Below, piece after piece: positions 16,565-24,217 of a stretch of DNA of 26,274 nucleotides. Numbering within the stretch: position 1 is the stretch's first letter; every line of letters begins with the position of its first letter. Position numbers and translations under genes: made by a program. The notes under the pieces were generated by a model. That model had not been told where the DNA came from. It saw nothing but the letters and a program-made list of their open reading frames with translations, and ran no database searches. Where the stretch lies: assembly GCA_046719185.1 (NCBI GenBank), contig JBDNDK010000013.1, forward strand, positions 1 through 26,274, read 5' to 3'. The DNA comes from JBDNDK01 sp046719185 (GTDB lineage: Bacteria > Armatimonadota > UBA5829).

Positions 16565-16899
16565 CCCAACCTCAGGAAACAAAATTTATGAACACACCAC
16601 CTTAATATACATATTTATTATTGGCATTAATCTATTAGTTCTTAATCATAAAATTGTATGCAAATAAAAATATCATAAAGTTTAAGATATACTGCACATA
16701 TTGTTGATAAAATTTGTATAATTGCTTAAGCTGCCTTTGTGTATAATTTATTCTGAATTTATTATTCCTGAGATTTTTGTTGGTATTTTTGTTGTTGATT
16801 GTAGATGATAGCAGGAATTCTTGTTTATTTGGTTAAGTTGTATATAATGTTAGGTAAAAACCATTAGGTGATTTATTATTCTATGGAGGCTGATATATT
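16565..16899. other. Divergent intergenic region between the PocR-GGDEF-EAL and epimerase genes
   Basis: 335 bases, very AT-rich. The plus-strand promoter at 16820-16847 serves the epimerase. I could not pick a convincing promoter for the minus-strand gene. There is no structured RNA or further gene that I can support. Confidence 0.5.
16820..16847 (+). promoter_or_regulatory. Promoter of the epimerase gene
   Basis: TTGTTT (16820-16825) and TATAAT (16842-16847) are 16 bases apart, about 50 bases upstream of the ATG at 16900. Confidence 0.55.
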
Positions 16900-17862
16900 A
16901 TGAAAGTTGGTGTATTTACAGTACTATTTGGTCAACAGCCACTTGAGCAGGCATTAGATTATATTGCTGAAGCTGGTGTGGAGATGGTGGAGCTTGGAAC
17001 AGGCAACTATCCCGGCAACTCACATTGTGACCCTGATAAACTGCTTGGCAACAAATCTGCTCAAGATGCTTTGAAAAAAGCTGTTGAATCAAGAGGGCTT
17101 GCTATAAGTGCATTAAGCTGTCATGGCAACCCATTGCATCCTGATAAAGCATTTGCAAAAAAAAATCATGAAACACATAGAAAAACTGTTCAACTTGCAA
17201 AGGAAATGGGAATTGAGGTTGTTGTAAACTTTTCTGGTTGTCCTGGTGATGGTCCTAATGCAACAAAGCCAAACTGGGTTACTTGTGCTTGGCCACCTGA
17301 TTATGAAGAGATTTTGAAATGGCAATGGGAAGAATGCTTAATTCCATACTGGAAAGAAGAGGCAAAATTTGCTAAAGATAATGGAGTGAAGGTTGCTTTT
17401 GAAATGCATCCTGGATTTTGTGTTTATAATGTAGAGACACTGCTTAAGCTTAGAGATGCTTGTGGAGATTCTCTTGGTTGCAACTTTGACCCTAGCCATT
17501 TATTCTGGAATGGTGTTGATCCTTGTGCTGCTATTAGAAAACTTGGTGATGCAATATTCCATGTGCATGCAAAGGACTGCAAGGTTGACCCATTTAATAC
17601 AAGTGTGAATGGATGTAATGATACAAAACCTTATGGTGATGAGATAAACAGAAGCTGGATATTTAGAACTGTTGGATATGGTCATGATATGCAGACTTGG
17701 AAAGATTTAGTCAGCAACTTAAAGCTTGTTGGATATGATGGAGTTCTTTCAATTGAGCATGAGGACAGCCTTATGAGCATAAATGAAGGATTCACAAAAG
17801 CAGTTGCTTTCTTAAAAGAAGTATTGATAACAGAAAAAGCCGGAGAGATGTGGTGGGCATAA
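16900..17862 (+). CDS. Sugar phosphate isomerase/epimerase (AP endonuclease 2-like TIM barrel)
   Basis: 320 residues of the xylose-isomerase-like TIM barrel family (IolE, IolI, hydroxypyruvate isomerase relatives). Metal ligands are visible in the expected places: E168 in KVAFEMHPGF, D197 in NFDPSHLFW, H223 in FHVHAKD and E286 in LSIEHED. The opening MKVGVFTVLFGQQPLEQALD and ELGTGNYPG fit strand 1 and 2 of the barrel. It probably isomerises or epimerises a keto sugar or inositol derivative; the substrate is not readable. ATG follows GGAGG by 10 bases. A strong hairpin terminator follows the stop. It stands alone, divergent from the PocR-GGDEF-EAL gene. Confidence 0.9.
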   Translation: MKVGVFTVLFGQQPLEQALDYIAEAGVEMVELGTGNYPGNSHCDPDKLLGNKSAQDALKKAVESRGLAISALSCHGNPLHPDKAFAKKNHETHRKTVQLAKEMGIEVVVNFSGCPGDGPNATKPNWVTCAWPPDYEEILKWQWEECLIPYWKEEAKFAKDNGVKVAFEMHPGFCVYNVETLLKLRDACGDSLGCNFDPSHLFWNGVDPCAAIRKLGDAIFHVHAKDCKVDPFNTSVNGCNDTKPYGDEINRSWIFRTVGYGHDMQTWKDLVSNLKLVGYDGVLSIEHEDSLMSINEGFTKAVAFLKEVLITEKAGEMWWA

Positions 17863-17886
17863 ATCAAATGCCAATTTGTCTTAAAT

Positions 17887-17913
17887 AGGGCAGATAGAAT
17901 TTGCATCTGCCCT
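17887..17913 (+). terminator. Intrinsic terminator after the epimerase gene
   Basis: AGGGCAGAT pairs with ATCTGCCCT around a 9-base loop, followed by TAGAGTTTTT. It may also stop the convergent ABC permease transcript. Its arms share GGGCAGA/TCTGCCC with the hairpin at 24129. Confidence 0.8.
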
Positions 17914-17935
17914 TAGAGTTTTTAATTCAAATAAC

Positions 17936-18766
17936 TTACCCTGTTCTCTTGAGCTTGCCATGTTTTTTAGCCCATTGTTCTGCTTGGTGGAATATGAATA
18001 ATCCTAATGGAATCAACACAACTCCCATCACCAATAGAATCCCTATCTCTGGCAATACATCAGATAGGTTTGCAGATATTAGATTACCTTCTTTTGATAA
18101 TGGGTTATCTGTTCCTAACAGTTTTCTGCTGGCAGATAAAGCATAGGTGGCTGGTGATACCACAGACAAAGGCTGTATCCAATTTGGCAATACTGATATT
18201 GGATAATAAACTCCAGATATCAAAAGCAATACACCTTGAAATATATGTGTTGCTTCTTCTCCTCTTTCAGGACTAAGCACAGGCAATATTGCAGCCATCA
18301 GCCCTAGTCCCATAAATGGAAAACTGCCTGCCAGCATCACCACCAATATTCCCCACAAATTTGCACCTTGGAAGTTAATCATAGGAATAAATAATATCAG
18401 CATTCCCAATATTAGTATTGTCTTAAAAATACTATACAAAATGGCAAATAAACTTACACCAGTAAGGTGAATAAGCCTATGCACAGGTGCCATAAATGTG
18501 TATTCCAATGTGCCTTCCCATCTTTCATAGGCAATTGAGTTTGCTATCTCATGATACATTGCAGATAGCAAAGACCATAATAAAGCTCCTAAAACAAGAT
18601 TGAGTGTGAGAATAAAATCATCTGCTGCAACACCAATTAGTGCAATAGTGGCAGCATTCACCATTGCATAAAACACAAACACCAATACCCAAGAGAAATA
18701 TCTTCTTGTCATCTGGAAATCTCTAAATACAAAAGCCCATAAGGGTCTCAAATATCTTTCTATCAA
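17936..18766 (-). CDS. ABC-2 type transporter permease
   Basis: 276 residues with about six hydrophobic segments, for example VLVFVFYAMVNAATIALIGV, TLNLVLGALLWSLLSAMY and LFAILYSIFKTILILGMLIL, and a short cytoplasmic N-terminus. SNSIAYERWEGTLEYTFMAP-like sequence (IANSIAYERWEGTLEY) is the amphipathic coupling region of ABC-2 exporters. GVYYPISVLPNWIQPLS near the C-terminus is another family mark. It forms an exporter with the ATPase encoded upstream; members move drugs, lipids, polysaccharides or peptides. The start is TTG, overlapping the ATPase stop by 4 bases (TTGA), with CAGGAGG 7 bases upstream. Substrate unknown. Confidence 0.88.
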   Translation of the reverse strand: MIERYLRPLWAFVFRDFQMTRRYFSWVLVFVFYAMVNAATIALIGVAADDFILTLNLVLGALLWSLLSAMYHEIANSIAYERWEGTLEYTFMAPVHRLIHLTGVSLFAILYSIFKTILILGMLILFIPMINFQGANLWGILVVMLAGSFPFMGLGLMAAILPVLSPERGEEATHIFQGVLLLISGVYYPISVLPNWIQPLSVVSPATYALSASRKLLGTDNPLSKEGNLISANLSDVLPEIGILLVMGVVLIPLGLFIFHQAEQWAKKHGKLKRTG

Positions 18767-19584
18767 AGAGTTGCCTCCTGTTTTTCTAATAATTTTTCTT
18801 CAGATTCTTCAAAGCTCTCACCAGTGAGAGATATAAAAGCCTCTTCTAAAGTAGGTTTGTTTGCTTTGATTTTTAAGTCATCAGCAGTGCCTTCAGCTAC
18901 AATCTTTCCGTGTGCAATAAAGCCAATTTTGTCACATAATCTCTCAGCTTCTGCCATATCATGAGTTGTCAAAAGAATAGTTGTATTCTCTTCAGCTCTT
19001 AATGTTTCAATATATGACTGCACATCTCTCCTGCTTTTAGGGTCAAGACCTGTTGTTGGTTCATCTAAAAGCAATAGCGGAGGATTGATTAGAAGTGCCC
19101 TTGCTACAGATACTTTCTGTTGCATTCCTCTGCTCATTTCTTCCATTGAATCATTAAATCTTCTGTTCTCTAGACTTAATTTTTCTAATATCTCAATTGC
19201 TTTTTTTTCTGCTTCTTTTGCAGGGATACCATAGAGCATTGCAGCATATAATAGATTTTCCCTTGCAGATAATTTCTTATAAAATGCAGCATCCACACTC
19301 ACTCTGCCAATATGTCTTCTCACCCACCATTCATCTTGTGGCAGTTTGTGACCCAATATTTCCACATCACCACCATCTGGAATGAGTAAAGTTGACAGTA
19401 TTCTGATGAGTGTAGATTTTCCAGAGCCATTTGGTCCTAAAAGACCATAAATTTCTCCAGATTCTACTTGCAGGCTCACTCCCTTGAGTGCCCATTCTTC
19501 TTTCAAATGGTTTTTGAATAATCCGCTTTTTTTCTTGAATACTTTATTTATATTAGTTGCTAATATATCGTATTTATTTGTCAT
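18763..19584 (-). CDS. ABC transporter ATP-binding protein (ABC-2 exporter)
   Basis: 273 residues. Walker A GPNGSGKS is at 50-57, the signature is EEMSRGMQQKV (148-158; SRGMQ in place of SGGQ), Walker B LLLLDEPTTG is at 170-179 and the H-loop His is H208 in LLTTHDM. The usual Q-loop residue near position 98 is not a Gln (GRVSVDAAFYKKLSARENL). The C-terminal tail (about 225-273) matches the regulatory extension of DrrA/CcmA-type exporter ATPases (PTLEEAFISLTGES). ATG has AGGAG 10 bases upstream. It is first in a two-gene operon and has a long leader with a leader ORF and terminator (19610-19824), so expression is probably controlled by attenuation. Confidence 0.93.
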   Translation of the reverse strand: MTNKYDILATNINKVFKKKSGLFKNHLKEEWALKGVSLQVESGEIYGLLGPNGSGKSTLIRILSTLLIPDGGDVEILGHKLPQDEWWVRRHIGRVSVDAAFYKKLSARENLLYAAMLYGIPAKEAEKKAIEILEKLSLENRRFNDSMEEMSRGMQQKVSVARALLINPPLLLLDEPTTGLDPKSRRDVQSYIETLRAEENTTILLTTHDMAEAERLCDKIGFIAHGKIVAEGTADDLKIKANKPTLEEAFISLTGESFEESEEKLLEKQEATL

Positions 19585-19609
19585 GATTATACTTCTCCTA
19601 AAGACACAA

Positions 19610-19639
19610 AAAGACGGTCCTCCGAGAAGGACCGTCTTT
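19610..19639 (-). terminator. Intrinsic terminator inside the ABC operon leader
   Basis: AAAGACGGTCC and GGACCGTCTTT form a perfect 11-bp stem around an 8-base loop. On the minus strand it is followed directly by TTGTGTCTTT, so the arm and tail make a run of U residues. It lies just before the AGGAG of the ATPase gene and must be bypassed for exporter expression. Confidence 0.85.
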
Positions 19640-19714
19640 ATTTATAGAATAATCTGAGATAAAATTCCCAAATATAAAATAGTATGCAATTCCCGAAGGC
19701 TATAAGTTATTTTG

Positions 19715-19744
19715 TTATACTGAATAAATTGTAATGCTGTTCAT
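19715..19744 (-). CDS. Putative leader peptide, 9 residues
   Basis: ATG at 19744 is preceded by GAGGTG with a 5-base spacer, one of the best ribosome binding sites in the window. The ORF reads MNSITIYSV and stops at TAA. It lies about 45 bases into the predicted transcript and 75 bases before the terminator hairpin. It has no run of a single amino acid, so amino-acid starvation sensing is less likely than ribosome stalling by an inhibitor. The product itself probably has no function. Confidence 0.5.
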   Translation of the reverse strand: MNSITIYSV

Positions 19745-19795
19745 TTTTTCACCTCAAACTAGGTTGGTTAAACCCAAAACATAAAAACACATCAT

Positions 19796-19824
19796 ATTTT
19801 ATCAATATAATCACATTCATTCAA
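19796..19824 (-). promoter_or_regulatory. Promoter of the ABC exporter operon
   Basis: On the minus strand TTGAAT (19819-19824) and TAAAAT (19796-19801) are 17 bases apart. This places the leader ORF start about 45 bases into the transcript. Confidence 0.55.
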
Positions 19825-19981
19825 GCTATAGATAAAAAACAATTCTTACATTTTCTAATATTCAGCTTAAGCTAAAGTCTAAAATACTGATGAAAACTAG
19901 TTCATTTACCGAACATTATAATAGTAATTCCTAAGAAATTTTGTATCAGGAGATATTGGAGGGAAGAATAGAAGGAAACAA

Positions 19982-22900
19982 ATGTCTTTATTTCCGAAAT
20001 TTATGTCAATATCTGAAAAAAACAACAAATCAAAGATTGCATTGGCTGATTCTGGTTTGAACTTGGAAACTAGTGATAGCTTGCTGTCAAGTGTTCTAAA
20101 TGATGATAAAACTCCAACTGAAAGAATAGAGCAGAGAAGTTTTTCTGTGAGCATTTTGCTTGCTTCTGCTCTTGCAGTTTTCTACCCTTTATACTATTTT
20201 CTTCATAAAACATTAAATCCTAATATAATTGATAATCTACCAATTAGGATTATAGTGTCATCATCAATATTTGTAATAATTCTTTTATCAAGCAGGATAA
20301 ATATACTCAAAAAAAATTACAGATATATTTTCCCTGCAATTGCTTATTTAATGTCATTCAAAGTGTTGTATCTTGCATACATAAATGGGTTTTCTCCTGA
20401 CTATACCATAGGCTATATGCTGATATTTGTTGGAAGCAGCTTACTTTTTAAAACTATCACTTCTTTAGCTGTTTATAACATATTTACAACAACTGTTTTT
20501 ATTGGTGTGAGTTTAATATCAAATGGAATCCAAAACATGGCATATTCTGTGTCAATTTTAGTGTGGTGTATTGTTTCATATATTGTATATAATCAAAAAC
20601 TTACCATGGAAAAAGAAACTATCACAGGTTGGGAAGTGGTGGAAAGTATAGTTAACCAATCTTATGATGCTGTGATGGTGGTTGAGCCTCTATCAATGAA
20701 GATTGTTTACTGTAACCCTGCATCATTAATATTATTTGATGCTGAAAAATTTGAAGAATTATTGGGAAAGTCATCATCAGAAATTAAAATCCCAGATTTT
20801 GTTCAGATTGACAGCTCTGCAATGTTAAGTTATGAAGACAATATGAATGTATGGTCGGGTGAGGTAGAACTTGTATCAAAAAGAGGCAGAAAATTTTGGG
20901 CAGATGTGGTGGCGAGATTTATAAAGATAAAAGATAAACCATATTTCTTGCTTAGAATCTTGGATATAACAAAAAGAATACAAGCAGAGATTGAAAGAAA
21001 TGAAGCTGAGGCAAAATATAAGAGTCTTGTGGAAGAATCAATGGTTGGGGTATATGTGATACAAGATGAAGTTTTGGTGTATGCAAATCCTAAAATGGCT
21101 GAGATTTTTGGATATTCTGAAAAAGAAATAAATTCAAAACTTTCAATTAAGAATTTTATACTACCTGAAGATTGGAAATTTGTGCAGAGAAATATTGACA
21201 GAAGATTTAATGATGAAAATACTTCCATAAAATATTCTTTTAGGGGTATTAAAAAAGATGGCTCTATTATTTACCTTGAAGTTCATAGTGCCAGAATAAA
21301 CTATAATGGAAAACCTGCAATAATAGGTTCTCTGCTTGATGTAACAGAAACAAAACTTAAAGAAGCTCATCTTAGAATGCAGACATCTGCTATAAATGCA
21401 ACAACTGATGAAGTGGTTATCACAGACCCTGATGGCATTATAGAATATGTAAATCCTGCATTTGAAAGAGAAACAGGATATACATCTGCTGAGGTAGTTG
21501 GAAAAAACTCAAATATTTTAGGTTCTGGAAGGCAGCCCGTAAGTTTTTATGAAGATTTATGGAGCACAATTACATCAGGCAAAACTTGGACTGGTGAGGT
21601 GGTTAATAGAAGAAAAAATGGAACTACTGTGGTTGAAGATATGACCATAACACCTGTAATAAATGATAAAGGTGAAATTGAGCATTTTGTTGCAATAAAA
21701 AGAAACATAACAGAAAAGAAAGCATATCAGGAACAGTTGGACAGATTGGCTTATCATGATCCACTCACTGGTCTTCCAAATAGGCTTCTTTTTAGTGATA
21801 GGCTGACATCAAGAATCACTGAGGCAAAGAGAAGAAAAGAATGCATTGGAGTGATGTTTCTTGATTTGGATAAGTTCAAAGAGATAAATGACACTATGGG
21901 TCATAATGTAGGCGATTCTCTATTAATGGAGACATCTTCAAGACTTACTAAGCATCTTAGAGATGTTGACACAATTTCCAGAATGGGTGGAGATGAGTTT
22001 ACTGTTATTCTTTCTGGAATAACTCATCCAGATGATGCTGTTAATGTAGCCAATAGGGTGCTTGAAGTGTTGAAAAAACCATTCTTTCTTGAAGGTCATG
22101 AGATCTCAATTACAACAAGTATAGGAATCAGCTTGTATCCTCAGGATGGTGAGGATGTGGAAACTCTAGTTAAAAATGCAGACATTGCAATGTATAAAGC
22201 AAAAGAGGCTGGCAGAAATACATTCAGACTCTACAATGAGGAAATGAACACTTCTGCTATGGAAAGAATAACCATAGAGAATGATCTCAGAAGAGCTGTT
22301 GAAAGAGAAAACTTCATATTGTATTATCAGCCAAGAGTAGATATCACAACTGGTGCTATTTTAGGTGCAGAGGCTCTTGTGAGATGGAAGCATGAAGAAT
22401 TAGGCTTGCTTAACCCCCAAAGCTTTATGTCTGTGGCAGAAGAAACAGGACTTATATTAAAAATTGGTGAATGGGTAACTAGAGCAGCTTGCCAGCAGAA
22501 CAAAGCTTGGCAGGACAAAGGTCTTCCAAAAATTGCAGTCTCTGTTAATTTATCGCTCAAAGAATTTCATCAGCCTCAGCTTCTTTCGATATTGGAGGAG
22601 TGTATCAGCAGCTATAAGTTAGATCCTTATTGTCTTAATATTGAAATTTCAGAACAGACACTACTAGCAGACTCTCTAAGGTCAATTGATATTTTACAAA
22701 AGATAAGCAATTTGAATATAAATGTATTGATTGATAACTTTGGGGTTGGTGTATCATCACTCGGTCATCTAACAAAACTGCCTGTTTCTGCTGTGAAAAT
22801 TGATAGGAGGCTGATAAAAGATATTCTTGAAAATGAACAGCATGCATCTATGGCAGAAGCTGTGATTGCAATGGCTCATAGTCTTAATTTAAAGGTAATA

Positions 22901-23059
22901 GCTGAGGGTGTGGAGACTATAGAACAGCTGAAATATTTGAAGACAATTAAATGTGATGAAATGCAGGGATATTTTGTGAGTCCTCCAGTTTCCTCTGATG
23001 ACTTTGAAAGTATGCTAAAAGACAAAAACAAGAAAAAAAGATTTTCCTCAGCAGCATAA
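19982..23059 (+). CDS. Membrane PAS-PAS-PAS-GGDEF-EAL protein with degenerate EAL site
   Basis: 1025 residues. After a hydrophilic start, about six to seven hydrophobic segments (54-203) form a membrane sensor region. Three PAS domains follow (about 218-332, 345-457, 465-577), then GGDEF (580-750) and EAL (765-1012). The cyclase motif RMGGDEF (667-673) is intact, with I-site RDVD (660-663). In the EAL domain, AEALVRWK (796-803), N856, E888, E891, K939 and E975 remain. The metal-binding DDFGTG is IDNFGVG (917-923), so one Asp is Asn919 and loop 6 is altered. Phosphodiesterase activity is probably weak or lost, so net cyclase activity is likely. ATG has AAGGA upstream. A TATAAT lies at 19917-19922 without a good -35. 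The end (FSSAA) resembles that of the protein at 13883. Confidence 0.93.
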   Translation: MSLFPKFMSISEKNNKSKIALADSGLNLETSDSLLSSVLNDDKTPTERIEQRSFSVSILLASALAVFYPLYYFLHKTLNPNIIDNLPIRIIVSSSIFVIILLSSRINILKKNYRYIFPAIAYLMSFKVLYLAYINGFSPDYTIGYMLIFVGSSLLFKTITSLAVYNIFTTTVFIGVSLISNGIQNMAYSVSILVWCIVSYIVYNQKLTMEKETITGWEVVESIVNQSYDAVMVVEPLSMKIVYCNPASLILFDAEKFEELLGKSSSEIKIPDFVQIDSSAMLSYEDNMNVWSGEVELVSKRGRKFWADVVARFIKIKDKPYFLLRILDITKRIQAEIERNEAEAKYKSLVEESMVGVYVIQDEVLVYANPKMAEIFGYSEKEINSKLSIKNFILPEDWKFVQRNIDRRFNDENTSIKYSFRGIKKDGSIIYLEVHSARINYNGKPAIIGSLLDVTETKLKEAHLRMQTSAINATTDEVVITDPDGIIEYVNPAFERETGYTSAEVVGKNSNILGSGRQPVSFYEDLWSTITSGKTWTGEVVNRRKNGTTVVEDMTITPVINDKGEIEHFVAIKRNITEKKAYQEQLDRLAYHDPLTGLPNRLLFSDRLTSRITEAKRRKECIGVMFLDLDKFKEINDTMGHNVGDSLLMETSSRLTKHLRDVDTISRMGGDEFTVILSGITHPDDAVNVANRVLEVLKKPFFLEGHEISITTSIGISLYPQDGEDVETLVKNADIAMYKAKEAGRNTFRLYNEEMNTSAMERITIENDLRRAVERENFILYYQPRVDITTGAILGAEALVRWKHEELGLLNPQSFMSVAEETGLILKIGEWVTRAACQQNKAWQDKGLPKIAVSVNLSLKEFHQPQLLSILEECISSYKLDPYCLNIEISEQTLLADSLRSIDILQKISNLNINVLIDNFGVGVSSLGHLTKLPVSAVKIDRRLIKDILENEQHASMAEAVIAMAHSLNLKVIAEGVETIEQLKYLKTIKCDEMQGYFVSPPVSSDDFESMLKDKNKKKRFSSAA

Positions 23060-23071
23060 TGCTTCCGTGTT

Positions 23072-23107
23072 GTCACTCTGAGTAACGGAGTGCCGAAGAG
23101 TCTTTCT
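23072..23107 (+). repeat. Dispersed intergenic element, copy 2
   Basis: Begins GTCACTCTGAGT and ends GAAGAGTCTTTCT, matching the minus-strand element at 13820-13849. CACTC (23074-23078) can pair with GAGTG (23088-23092). It lies just after the GGDEF-EAL stop and might also help end transcription. Confidence 0.55.
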
Positions 23108-23132
23108 GTCTTCTAACCTCTTAAACTATCAT

Positions 23133-23184
23133 CTAAACTGAAACTGGCACCAGTGCAGAGGGATGTGCCAATAAGTAGTTTTAG
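23133..23184 (+). other. Two-stem hairpin between the GGDEF-EAL gene and the PEP-CTERM-like gene
   Basis: TGGCAC (23145-23150) pairs with GTGCCA (23165-23170) around a 14-base loop. Outside it, CTAAAC (23133-23138) can pair with GTTTTAG (23178-23184) with one bulge. It lies about 130 bases before the ATG at 23314. It does not match a riboswitch consensus that I know. The rest of the 254-base gap is AT-rich with no other visible feature. Confidence 0.3.
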
Positions 23185-23313
23185 AAACATCTTCAAAACT
23201 TCAGTAATTATATTTCACAAATATATAACATATATTTAATATAAATATCAATATCAAAACTAAAACATTGTGATATTTTAAATGTATGTTATTATAATTA
23301 TTGGAGGGTAAAA

Positions 23314-24112
23314 ATGAGGAAATTATTGGTTGTGTTGTTTGTGTTCTTATTTTTTTAGTGCAAATGGGGTGAATGCATTTTATTCAAATTCTGATGCTAT
23401 AATGATAATTGAAGATTTGATTGTGGGTTTTCGTACAGATGATGGATATGGCTACGATTTTTGTGAAGTAGATAAATATAATACAAACTATTTAATTAAA
23501 GGTGCTCTAGGTGAGAAAATTTACGCAAGTGAGGATATAAGTATAGCTGTCCACTATGGAGCACTTGATCGTTTTACTTACTCTTTCTCACCTATGACTT
23601 TACTTCATTTTGTAATATACCCTTCGTATGTGAGAAATATTTTTTTTGGCGGACAATATAACACAGATCCCATGTCAATTGAATCATTTGCAGGATATGT
23701 TGTTCAAAGTACTAATTCAACTTATAGAAAACCTTTTTATGCAAAATTTGGTCTCTTTGTTTACACTACATCCACTAATACCACTAATATATTTGATTAT
23801 TATAATTTTACAATTAATACAAATATAAGAAATGCTAATATTTATAATGCAAATTGTACTTATTATAGAAAAGAATACGGCTCAGATTGGATAAGCAGTT
23901 CTTTAAATATTGGTCAAGATGGATTCACAATTTCGCTTGATGATTTTGGATATGGGATTTTTGAGGTATATTTCGATGTAGGGGACCTTGATTATTTTGC
24001 CGTTGATTTTACTATGTAAGCTACACCTGTTATACCTGAGCTATCAAGTATATTAGTATTAACTGGTGGTTTGGGCACAATGCTTGGAATTTGGAGAATA
24101 AGAAGGAAATAA
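23314..24112 (+). pseudogene. Secreted PEP-CTERM-like protein gene, interrupted by a frameshift and an in-frame stop
   Basis: ATG at 23314 has GGAGG upstream and starts MRKLLVVLFVFLFF, a signal peptide, then hits TAG at 23356-23358 just after a run of seven T (23350-23356). With six T the frame continues as SANGVNA, a typical cleavage site, followed by FYSNSDAIMIIEDL and about 215 more residues rich in Tyr, Asn, Phe and Ser. That long frame ends at TAA (24017-24019) after YFAVDFTM. In the same frame 30 more codons follow: ATPVIPELSSILVLTGG, a hydrophobic stretch and a basic end WRIRRK, then TAA. This is a PEP-CTERM sorting signal (PEL in place of PEP), normally cleaved by exosortase. The body is unrecognised. 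Decay, phase variation or sequencing error could explain the two lesions. Confidence 0.75.
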
Positions 24113-24128
24113 ACAACAATGAAAAAGT

Positions 24129-24156
24129 AGGGGGCAGACAATTGTATCTGCCCCCT
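24129..24156 (-). terminator. Intrinsic terminator after the FKBP gene
   Basis: AGGGGGCAGA pairs with TCTGCCCCCT over 10 bp around an 8-base loop. On the minus strand it is followed by ACTTTTTC, so it mainly serves the FKBP transcript. It also lies 17 bases after the PEP-CTERM-like reading frame and may stop that transcript too. Confidence 0.75.
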
Positions 24157-24172
24157 GATAATTTCCCAAATA

Positions 24173-24194
24173 TGGTAAACACATTGGTTTACCA
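24173..24194. other. Second hairpin between the FKBP and PEP-CTERM-like genes
   Basis: TGGTAAAC pairs with GTTTACCA, 8 bp around a 6-base loop, with no clear U tract on either side. It lies 24 bases beyond the FKBP stop codon. Confidence 0.4.
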
Positions 24195-24217
24195 CTACAT
24201 CAATCGATTCAATTACC

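Larger units (their letters stand above)
19585..19789 (-). promoter_or_regulatory. Transcribed leader of the ABC exporter operon (probable attenuator)
   Basis: From the predicted start near 19789 the leader runs about 200 bases to the ATPase ATG. It contains a 9-codon ORF with a ribosome binding site, an intrinsic terminator ending 25 bases before the ATG, and between them CCUUCGGGAA (19699-19690). That segment can pair over 10 positions, two of them G-U, with UUCUCGGAGG in the terminator loop and first two bases of its 3' arm. This layout fits transcription attenuation coupled to ribosome movement on the leader ORF. The remaining part of the 397-base gap (19825-19981) holds a TATAAT at 19917-19922 facing the downstream plus-strand gene. 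Confidence 0.6.
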
